Positions 18,070 through 24,331 of a DNA stretch of 33,935 nucleotides are shown in pieces. Source of the DNA: a virus; the IMG/VR virus record IMGVR_UViG_3300004806_001016, positions 1 through 33,935 of that record; one strand, written 5' to 3'. The notes below the pieces were generated by a model. The model made no database searches, was not told where the DNA came from, and was given only the letters and a program-made list of their open reading frames with translations. Both the position numbers and the translations under genes were made by a program. The number at the start of each line of letters is the position of its first letter. Position 1 is the first letter of the stretch.

Positions 18070-19866
18070 TTAGGGCTGTGTGACGTTCATCAGTATTCCA
18101 TTCGTGAAATACAGCGTGTTCGTCCTAGTGCTGCCAAAAGTGAACTGGATGTTCGTAGTGTATCCGCCAGTTATGTTTGTGGCGTTCAACTTGCCAACAA
18201 GGTTGGTTGCCGTAAAGGTGCCATTTCCACCCAGCGTGAAAAGACCGCCCGGAGTTGTAAGGTTGAATTTCCCCTGCTGCGCCCAGACGTTTTCAAAATG
18301 CACATTGTTACCATCAGATCCGGCAGTAAAAATTTGGTTCATGGGGTAGAAAACCACATTCGTCGTGTAGAATGTCCCATTCTGGCCAAATCCAAATTGA
18401 CCACCGGGGGTAATGACGTGAAACTGACCTTGAATGATCCAGTTGTTTTCGACATGCACGTTGTTGCCATCTCCACCCGGGTTGATGTCTTGATTCACTG
18501 GCCAGAACGTAGCCGGCCAGCCAAGGTGAAATTGCTGCCCAACATAGCCACCGTTGTTGGTTATACCAACAACAACGCAGTTTGCCGCAGTGTCAACGAA
18601 CAGCGGACAGAGGTTTTGAGCCTGATTAACAAACCGAAAGCCCCAATCGTAAGAGCCGCCGCCAGCATCCCGATCACAGGCAAAGGTGGTTCCGCAAACC
18701 GGAATGAAATGCGTGCCTATATCGCCACCATACGCCTCTTCAATCGTAAATGCAGTGTTTCCGTTCTCTTGCATGGCCCAAACAGTCGGGGTGTTATTGA
18801 AAAAATTTGTGACAGCTGACCCCGTCCCAAACACAGTCGGGTAATACCACGCGGCGTCTGGGTTCGCAAATAATTGGGGCTGCGTGGACGCGAAAGAGGT
18901 TCTAATCGCCGCGTCAATCGCTGTCGCTAAATTTGTGTTCACCGCCGCAGTCAAATGAACTCCGTCAGCGGTTACAGAGGTGTTTAAGCTGCCGTCAGAG
19001 TTCGTCCATGTCGAAGGGGGCGCAACATTGTCGTAGTTCACGAAGGCAATGCCCTGGTTCGTCAGCGATTGCTCCCACTGAGTCAGCACGGCCCGGCCCG
19101 GTTCAGCGGCCGGAGTGTTGTAAATATACGGGCACGAAATCACCAACAAATTTGCGCCAGCGCCAGCGGCTTTTGTAATAATTGATTGCGCGTTTGCAAT
19201 GACGCTGGTAGCCGCGTTTAGCGCTTGCAGCGTGGTTGTAATGGACGTGTTGAAGTCATTCCTACCAAACATGACGGTAAGCGTTGCTCTGTTTCCAGTA
19301 TGGGTCGGAAAACATGGGTAAGCAGCATCCATTAACTGCTGTGAAATGTAGCCAGTTGACCTGCCGCCTTGCGCCGTGTTCGTCAGCACGTTGTAGCCAT
19401 ATTTTCCAGCTAACACCATTGGATAGCTGATGAGCGTGCTGGGGTTGGTAGTCGTCAGCGAGTCACCGACCGCGATAATGCGATAGGGATTGTAATTCAG
19501 ACTCGTATAGCTGCTTGCCACTTTGACGAGATTTGAGGCCGAAATTTGACTCCCTACGCCGGCAGATGTGGTTGCGTTTGCCAGCGCGTTCGATTGAGCC
19601 GGCGTCAACGCATTCGTGTTCTGGGAAAATGCGTAGGGCTGGATGAAGTTCCAGAACGCCAATGCGGCGTTGGTGTCAGATAGCCAGAAAGTGGCAGCTT
19701 GAGCGCCGGTCGCTTGAATGATGAAGTTCTGGCCCCAGGGCGACAGATATGGAATTCCACGGTACAGTCCGACCGGATTTGTGATGTCGGCCTGAGCGTA
19801 AGCCGGATTGCAGCTATGGCTTAAAGTTGCGATGATTGCGATTGTGAGCTTGATTAGGTTTTTCAT
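18070..19866 (-). CDS. Tail spike with SGNH/GDSL hydrolase domain and Sec signal peptide
   Basis: The protein has 598 residues. Residues 1-24 form a Sec signal peptide: a Lys near the start, a hydrophobic core (LTIAIIATL) and an AYA cleavage site before Gln25. Residues about 125-325 carry all four SGNH-hydrolase blocks: GDSL at 134-137 (catalytic Ser136), TAQGGRS around 165-170 (oxyanion Gly), GRND at 201-204 (Asn203), and DGVHLT at 301-306 (Asp301, His304). Such domains remove acetyl or other esters from polysaccharides. The C-terminal half is Asn/Gly/Thr-rich beta repeats with a 52-residue duplication. It lies between a small virion protein and the nozzle, so a receptor-degrading spike is likely. 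The exported form is odd, because virion proteins normally assemble in the cytoplasm; it may instead modify the envelope of the infected cell. Confidence 0.8.
   Translation of the reverse strand: MKNLIKLTIAIIATLSHSCNPAYAQADITNPVGLYRGIPYLSPWGQNFIIQATGAQAATFWLSDTNAALAFWNFIQPYAFSQNTNALTPAQSNALANATTSAGVGSQISASNLVKVASSYTSLNYNPYRIIAVGDSLTTTNPSTLISYPMVLAGKYGYNVLTNTAQGGRSTGYISQQLMDAAYPCFPTHTGNRATLTVMFGRNDFNTSITTTLQALNAATSVIANAQSIITKAAGAGANLLVISCPYIYNTPAAEPGRAVLTQWEQSLTNQGIAFVNYDNVAPPSTWTNSDGSLNTSVTADGVHLTAAVNTNLATAIDAAIRTSFASTQPQLFANPDAAWYYPTVFGTGSAVTNFFNNTPTVWAMQENGNTAFTIEEAYGGDIGTHFIPVCGTTFACDRDAGGGSYDWGFRFVNQAQNLCPLFVDTAANCVVVGITNNGGYVGQQFHLGWPATFWPVNQDINPGGDGNNVHVENNWIIQGQFHVITPGGQFGFGQNGTFYTTNVVFYPMNQIFTAGSDGNNVHFENVWAQQGKFNLTTPGGLFTLGGNGTFTATNLVGKLNATNITGGYTTNIQFTFGSTRTNTLYFTNGILMNVTQP
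18160..18471 (-). repeat. Tandem 52-residue repeat in the spike C-terminus
   Basis: DGNNVHVENNW...QGQFHVITPGG...NGTF at residues 466-517 is repeated as DGNNVHFENVW...QGKFNLTTPGG...NGTF at 518-569. A partial earlier copy is suggested by FWPVNQDINPGG before residue 466, matching FYPMNQIFTAGS before the second copy. The pattern suits stacked beta elements of a trimeric spike. Confidence 0.8.
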
Positions 19867-19869
19867 GTA

Positions 19870-20253
19870 TTACGGGGTGATTACAGTGGTTGAGGTTTGA
19901 ACATTTCCGCCAGTCAGTTGCCATGCCGTTCCGTCCCATTCCAATAATGCGGCAGTGGCCGCGGTATTGAACAGCAAAGACTGAAACCCAGCGAACACGC
20001 CAGACACAGTAAAGGGTGCCGTGATTGCGGCATTGGCCCCAATGACGTAAATGCGCTTGACTTGGCGCAAATAAGTTCCATTTGGCAGCACGAGGTTGTA
20101 TTTGCCAACCGATTTTGGCGTGATTTGGTTGATGTACGTCGGGTCGGCGCCAAGCTGGATGATGTCATCACCAGTCACAACTTGCACGGTTGGCGACTCA
20201 GACGGCCGCGACCACGGCGGCAATGGGCTAGTTCCCGGGATTGAGTTATTCAT
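19870..20253 (-). CDS. Small beta-rich virion-associated protein
   Basis: The protein has 127 residues and no family I can name. Residues about 50-120 are a series of beta strands (GKYNLVLPNGTYLRQVKRIY, then LLEWDGTAWQLTGGN) resembling small jelly-roll or spike-collar domains. The N-terminus is Pro/Ser-rich and likely flexible. Its start overlaps the adaptor stop by four bases (ATGA) and the spike starts three bases after its stop, so the adaptor, this protein and the spike form one translational unit. A role joining the spike to the adaptor ring is plausible from position but not shown. Confidence 0.6.
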   Translation of the reverse strand: MNNSIPGTSPLPPWSRPSESPTVQVVTGDDIIQLGADPTYINQITPKSVGKYNLVLPNGTYLRQVKRIYVIGANAAITAPFTVSGVFAGFQSLLFNTAATAALLEWDGTAWQLTGGNVQTSTTVITP

Positions 20254-21020
20254 GATTTTTGGAGCCGCCCAGCTTCCTTGCGAGCGGTAAATAAGTTCGT
20301 TCGCTTCACCGTATAATCACGCATGAAGTCATCGTGACGCTTTGAATCTCGATCAACTTCCATCGCGATTTTAGCGCGCACTCGCGCCGAGACTGCTTCG
20401 GCTTCTTCTTCGCCAAATGGAACCATCTCACCCTTGCGCCATTCCAGTTTCCTGCCCTCCCAGACAATGGATAAAATCCAGCCCGGCATAATTGAGGGGT
20501 GAATGTAAAAACGATGCGCCGCCCGATCTACCGCCATTAGCGCGATGTGTTTCCGGCCGGCATCGCTCCCCATGATTCCAAGTATCCGATTTGCCTCAAA
20601 GCTGGCCTCGGTCAGCACAATGTAGTCGGTTCCATTGAGGAACTGATTGAAATCATGCTGCTCCGTAAGTTCAAATCGCTTTGACCAGTCGAGGCGATAA
20701 ACGGCGAATCGCTGCGCTCGGTTGACGTTCCACAACCACGCCTCTTTCAAATTTGCTTGCGGCGGCAATGTTCCAACACTGGCCGCTCCGTCTGCCACAA
20801 AATCCTCCGGGTAGTAAATTGTTTCGTGCTGCTTGCGATATGCCGGGATAAAATCTTGCAGATCAAGAACCGCTTGCCGGATTAGCTTTGGAATGTACCC
20901 AACGTAGTCGCCATCGCTGGCAGTGCTCATCAACCCAATGCGCTGGCGATCCTGCGGCAAAAGTTCAAGAACCGAGTTGGTCCACTCCAGCCACGTCAAG
21001 TAGTCGGGCCCATGCGTCAT
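20250..21020 (-). CDS. Head-tail adaptor protein (tail tubular protein A / gp11-like)
   Basis: The protein has 256 residues, close to the usual adaptor length. It opens with a helical part (WLEWTNSVLELLPQDRQR, then IPKLIRQAVLDLQDFIPAYR), has a beta-rich middle (TLPPQANLKEAWLWNV, FYIHPSIMPGWILSIVWEGR) and ends with a long charged helix (SARVRAKIAMEVDRDSKRHD). Helix, beta insert and C-terminal helix is the layout of podovirus adaptors, which form a ring of twelve under the portal. It overlaps its upstream neighbour and its downstream neighbour by four bases each. It follows the capsid gene block and precedes the spike and nozzle, as expected. The assignment is by architecture and order. Confidence 0.6.
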   Translation of the reverse strand: MTHGPDYLTWLEWTNSVLELLPQDRQRIGLMSTASDGDYVGYIPKLIRQAVLDLQDFIPAYRKQHETIYYPEDFVADGAASVGTLPPQANLKEAWLWNVNRAQRFAVYRLDWSKRFELTEQHDFNQFLNGTDYIVLTEASFEANRILGIMGSDAGRKHIALMAVDRAAHRFYIHPSIMPGWILSIVWEGRKLEWRKGEMVPFGEEEAEAVSARVRAKIAMEVDRDSKRHDDFMRDYTVKRTNLFTARKEAGRLQKS

Positions 21021-21586
21021 ACTTTGCCGGTGGCCAACGCGTCATTGATTGTTTCTGCTGGCTTTGCGATGGCCAAGGGAGCTTTGGCCGGCTCTGGATT
21101 AACAGCTTGGGCAAGAAGACCACCCGCCGAGGGATCCACCGTCCTTACGGGCTGAGAGCTCAGCAAGGATTGCCCCATGCCGGTTGAGCCTCTTACTTTT
21201 TTTTTCAAGCAACGCTCGTAGTCTTCGATGGTCAAATGATCCACCACGGATTTTTTGGTTGCAACCAGTTCGTCCAGCGCAGCAATTTCATCAACGTTTT
21301 CGGTCAAATAGAACCCGAGCCACATGCCACCAGCTTGCTCATAAGGCGTAAAATTGAACACAAATTTGCCGGCGGCCACGCTTTGATTCGCCCGCTTTGC
21401 GTGATAAATTTTGTACGGCGGCGGCTCAGCGATGGACGGAACTGGGGCGTACCCGGCCGGAGGATAATTCTCGGCAGCATATCCAGCCGCCACATATTGC
21501 TCCAGCGTCGGCCCACCGGGTAGCAGTGGAGGCGGGAGAAAGGTTTTAGCTGAGGCTTCTTTCGGCGGATTAGTGGTTTCGCTCAT
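21017..21586 (-). CDS. Small head-associated protein of unknown function
   Basis: The protein has 189 residues. It has a Pro-rich N-terminus with GPTLEQYVAAGYAAENYPPA, a pattern I recall from small genes next to podovirus capsid genes. A folded-looking centre follows (YKIYHAKRANQSVAAGKFVF, FTPYEQAGGMWLGFYLTENV, LDELVATKKSVVDHLTIEDY). The last 55 residues are Ala/Pro/Ser-rich. An A9 run at residues 128-130 could cause transcriptional slippage; a one-base loss gives an immediate TAA and a 130-residue product lacking the tail. The ATG has AAGG seven bases upstream. A terminator lies before it, so it starts a new transcription unit or relies on read-through. The function is unknown; head decoration or head-tail completion are options. 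Confidence 0.65.
   Translation of the reverse strand: MSETTNPPKEASAKTFLPPPLLPGGPTLEQYVAAGYAAENYPPAGYAPVPSIAEPPPYKIYHAKRANQSVAAGKFVFNFTPYEQAGGMWLGFYLTENVDEIAALDELVATKKSVVDHLTIEDYERCLKKKVRGSTGMGQSLLSSQPVRTVDPSAGGLLAQAVNPEPAKAPLAIAKPAETINDALATGKV
21197..21205 (-). other. A9 homopolymer, possible slippage site
   Basis: On the minus strand the codons are TTG AAA AAA AAA GTA AGA. Loss of one A gives AAA AAG TAA, a stop directly after the run. Gain of one A opens another frame that continues about 30 codons (including KSKRLNRHGAILAELSARK). Runs of nine A are long enough for RNA polymerase slippage in bacteria. Confidence 0.45.
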
Positions 21587-21621
21587 TGTGTTACCTTAGT
21601 TCAGGGGTTTCTTTTTTGCAA

Positions 21622-21660
21622 TTAAAAAGCTGGTCGCGGCAAACCCAACCACGACCAGCT
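21622..21660 (-). terminator. Intrinsic terminator after the secreted 189-residue protein gene
   Basis: The perfect 9-base stem AGCTGGTCG (21628-21636) / CGACCAGCT (21652-21660) has a 15-base loop. On the minus strand it is followed by TTTTTAATTG. It lies in the 109-base gap between two genes read leftward, where a terminator would separate the transcripts. A second small stem, GGCTG/CAGCC, lies at 21672-21689. Confidence 0.75.
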
Positions 21661-21695
21661 CGCATTTAACCGGCTGCCACGAAACAGCCAATTAA

Positions 21696-22265
21696 TCAGT
21701 ACCAAAACCCAGCGCGTGCAGATACCAGGTTCAGGTTGTTGGTGCCAGCGTAAGAAAGGTTTATCACCTTAAACCATTTTGCACCAAGGAAGTTTGTGGC
21801 CGAAACAAACGAGATGTACGCAGTGTTATTTGTGGTTTGATAAACCGATGCCGTAACTGTAAGCAGCGAGTTGGTTGCCACTGGCCACTTCGCAGCCATC
21901 GAAGCATCGTCGAGCGCCAAGGCGACCGTGGCCGTCAAGCTTTGAACCGGTTGCGGCGTGTTGTTCGTGTTTACTTGGGCGGTTACCCATTGAAACGAAA
22001 CTCCGTTCGCATTCAGGTCGGCTGGAGTGACGCCTCGCGTGGCGATCCACCCGCCAGCACCGGCCTGGCCAGCGATGCCGGTAGCATAGTTCGCCGCAAC
22101 CAAGTTTGTCACAACGCCATTGCCCGCAATCAGCAAATTAGTTGCCGTCAGAGGCGCGCTGTAATAATACGAGACAGGCTGTGCGATTGCCGCCGCGCAG
22201 AACGCAGAGACAAAGCAAAAGGCCACAAGGATTCGATTGACGCCAAATTTGATTTTATTTTTCAT
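21696..22265 (-). CDS. Secreted small protein with Sec signal peptide, next to the capsid gene
   Basis: The protein has 189 residues. Residues 1-28 are a signal peptide: Lys-rich start, hydrophobic core (ILVAFCFVSAFCAAA) and an AIA cleavage site before Gln29. The mature part is Thr/Asn/Ala/Val-rich beta structure (SLTATVALALDDASMAAKWP, SVYQTTNNTAYISFVSA) and ends in Tyr. I do not recognise a family. It sits between the capsid gene and the head-tail genes, flanked by hairpins, and so may be expressed at its own level. An exported protein at this location is unusual. It could be an outer-surface or periplasmic protein made late, or a captured host gene. The start ATG has an A/T-rich leader without a clear ribosome site. 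Confidence 0.65.
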   Translation of the reverse strand: MKNKIKFGVNRILVAFCFVSAFCAAAIAQPVSYYYSAPLTATNLLIAGNGVVTNLVAANYATGIAGQAGAGGWIATRGVTPADLNANGVSFQWVTAQVNTNNTPQPVQSLTATVALALDDASMAAKWPVATNSLLTVTASVYQTTNNTAYISFVSATNFLGAKWFKVINLSYAGTNNLNLVSARAGFWY

Positions 22266-22304
22266 ACTGAAGTAAAATTTATTGTTAGTGGTTGAGTTGA
22301 AGGT

Positions 22305-22337
22305 TGGGCCTGCCTGATTTCAGGTCAAGCAGGCCCA
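22305..22337 (-). terminator. Hairpin after the capsid gene (terminator-like, no U-run)
   Basis: The stem is TGGGCCTGC (22305-22313) / GCAGGCCCA (22329-22337), nine perfect pairs, with CTGATTTCAG in the loop able to form an inner stem. On the minus strand it is followed by AACCTTCAAC, with no T-run. It starts five bases after the capsid stop codon. It may stabilise the capsid mRNA 3' end or cause partial termination. Confidence 0.55.
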
Positions 22338-22342
22338 GATTG

Positions 22343-24193
22343 TTAGTTGCCGCTCAGATCAACACCCGGCACTGTGAGCTTCACTTTGGTCGGGTTGTAG
22401 TTTTCGATGATGCGATGCCGGTTGCTGTTACCAACCCGCACAGAGAACTTCTTGCTCTCCATGAGGATGGATTGCATGTTCATTTCCATGACGTACTTGA
22501 GGCCATAGATGGCATCAGCGGCGGCATTGGAGTTCGCGGTGCGCGTCACACTCATCGCCTTGATGAGGGCAACCGCAATGTCCGACCAGTCGATAAACCA
22601 CATCGAGTAGCCCGCCGTTTTCTGGCTGTTCTGGAACTGACTGATGCGGTCATCGAAATACAAGTCGCTGAACACATTGAGCGTGTAGCCCCATTCCGGC
22701 AATTCGTAGGAGTCGTACTCGAATAGAACGGCACCGTTGAACGTGATTTTCTTGCCCTGCTCCATCCACATGGACACGTTGTCGATGCTGTATTTCTGTT
22801 TGTAGTACTTCGTCATGATCTGACGAATGAGCGGGCGAGTGCCGCGCATGTCGGTCATACAATCAATTTCCGTGACCTGCTGACCGGATTCACCCTCACG
22901 CTCCCGGCGCAGGTAATACCCCGCTTCGAAGATTGCGTCGAGGTCGAGCGGCCCGCCACCAGCATCGAGGACGTTACCGCAAAGCGCGATCTGGTTGCGA
23001 ATACCGATGGTGCGAGTGCGATATTCAATCGCCATCGTTCCAGACTCGCCGGACGCCGCCCAAGCGGGGTCGTACACCGTAGGCAAGTTTTGCCACAGCT
23101 GCGTGGTCTGGTTTTCGTCTTCGGCGTCGCCGTAAAAACAGGTTTCAAAAAACTGGCGCTCGCTTTCAGCTTCTTGCTGCTTGCGCAACTGCGCCAACGG
23201 CAACAAGCGGAATTTCGCCAAACCGGCAGAGGTTTTGTCTGCCGCGGCAGCCTTGAGCAGGTTCAAATACTCAGCATTGTACTTGTGTACGCGCCGAGTC
23301 GTTTGCGGCCAATAATCCACCAAGCCCCATTCGTTGAAGCCCGGCAAAGCATTGCCGTAGCTCTCGAAATTACTGACGGAATTGGATTGCAGGCGCACGA
23401 TGCCAATCACAGGCTGATAGGCAGCCTTTTGAGGAGTCGTCGCGCTGTCGTACCAAGTACCAGTCGCAGCGCCATTGCCACCCCAGTTACCGCCATTGGG
23501 GTAAGTGCGGTTCGGGGCCAGAATCACCTTGGCCTGATTGGCGTCCACGTTGAACGCACCAACGACATGCATGGTGCTGGTGTATTTTGCGCCAGAGTTT
23601 GGATCACTCCATTCCACAGTCACGCCGTGGCGAGGGAGGAAGAATTTTTCAATGTTCTTCAACACGTTGTTTGGAGATTTGGCGAGCCAAGAGCTGTCAG
23701 CATCCAATGAACCGTTGTTCACGGTAACAGTCCAGTGACCAGCCGAAGCGGTCTGGCTAGTGCCGCCAAGTAAGCCGGCGGCGGCAGCGGCGACCAAGTC
23801 GGCATTCGTCGAAGCTGCGCCAGCGGAAAGGCGAAAGTAACCAGGATTAACCCGGTTGCGGCGCGGCACGAGATCGAACGGCTGAATAATTGATTGCGGC
23901 TGAGCGCCGGCAGATACTTTCAGTGGGGTGTGGCGGGACAGCAGCAAATCCATCAGCGTGCGCTGAGCAGAGCCAGCCATGCGCGCCTCCTTGGTTTGCG
24001 CGATAACCTTGTCGAGGCCGACTTCCTTGAACATGACAGATTCAATGTCGGATTGATTCCAGCCAGTGATGTTGGCGCGAGTCAAGCTCATCGCGTCGTC
24101 CACCATGATTAAGCGTGGATTGCAGGCGTTGGCGTTAAAGCCGTTGGCTGCAGTGTTGGGCGCTTGGGATGCGCCGGCGGGTGTATTGGCCAT
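22343..24193 (-). CDS. Major capsid protein
   Basis: The protein has 616 residues. It follows the scaffold and precedes the head-tail genes, the classic place for the capsid gene. It starts with an Ala/Asn-rich arm, then DAMSLTRANITGWNQSDIES. The middle includes GVTVEWSDPNSGAKYTSTMH and NRTYPNGGNWGGNG, which look like a loop or insertion. The C-terminal part has GLKYVMEMNMQSILMESKKF and ends TKVKLTVPGVDLSGN. Beta and helix segments of this sort fit an HK97-type fold with insertions, and the length is above the common 300-400 residues, so an extra surface domain is likely. The transcript context is special: a strong terminator and a CAA-rich leader precede it and a hairpin follows it, fitting high, independent expression. 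The identity is by position and composition, not a motif. Confidence 0.75.
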   Translation of the reverse strand: MANTPAGASQAPNTAANGFNANACNPRLIMVDDAMSLTRANITGWNQSDIESVMFKEVGLDKVIAQTKEARMAGSAQRTLMDLLLSRHTPLKVSAGAQPQSIIQPFDLVPRRNRVNPGYFRLSAGAASTNADLVAAAAAGLLGGTSQTASAGHWTVTVNNGSLDADSSWLAKSPNNVLKNIEKFFLPRHGVTVEWSDPNSGAKYTSTMHVVGAFNVDANQAKVILAPNRTYPNGGNWGGNGAATGTWYDSATTPQKAAYQPVIGIVRLQSNSVSNFESYGNALPGFNEWGLVDYWPQTTRRVHKYNAEYLNLLKAAAADKTSAGLAKFRLLPLAQLRKQQEAESERQFFETCFYGDAEDENQTTQLWQNLPTVYDPAWAASGESGTMAIEYRTRTIGIRNQIALCGNVLDAGGGPLDLDAIFEAGYYLRREREGESGQQVTEIDCMTDMRGTRPLIRQIMTKYYKQKYSIDNVSMWMEQGKKITFNGAVLFEYDSYELPEWGYTLNVFSDLYFDDRISQFQNSQKTAGYSMWFIDWSDIAVALIKAMSVTRTANSNAAADAIYGLKYVMEMNMQSILMESKKFSVRVGNSNRHRIIENYNPTKVKLTVPGVDLSGN

Positions 24194-24230
24194 ATTTTAT
24201 TGTTGTTGGTTGTTGTTGCGGATTGTCCGC
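24194..24230 (-). promoter_or_regulatory. CAA-rich, SD-less leader of the capsid gene with small hairpin
   Basis: Read on the minus strand, the leader contains AACAACAACCAACAACAATA followed by AAAT and the ATG, with no Shine-Dalgarno match. Just upstream is a small hairpin, GCGGA / TCCGC (24218-24230). (CAA)n leaders are unstructured and are known to help translation in other systems (the tobacco mosaic virus omega leader). I found no convincing -35/-10 pair in the 66 bases between the terminator and the ATG. Confidence 0.5.
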
Positions 24231-24259
24231 TGTTACTTTCAATCTAAGGTTACATTGTG

Positions 24260-24305
24260 AAAAAAAAAGAAAAACGCCGGAAACGGTTGATTTTGTCTCC
24301 GGCGT
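24260..24305 (-). terminator. Intrinsic terminator between scaffold and capsid genes
   Basis: The perfect stem ACGCCGGA (24274-24281) / TCCGGCGT (24298-24305) has a 16-base loop, then on the minus strand a run TTTTTCTTTTTTTT. This is a typical rho-independent terminator for the scaffold transcript. It means the capsid gene needs its own promoter, or gets only partial read-through. Confidence 0.8.
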
Positions 24306-24331
24306 GATTGTCCGCCGCTAGTTTTTAATCC

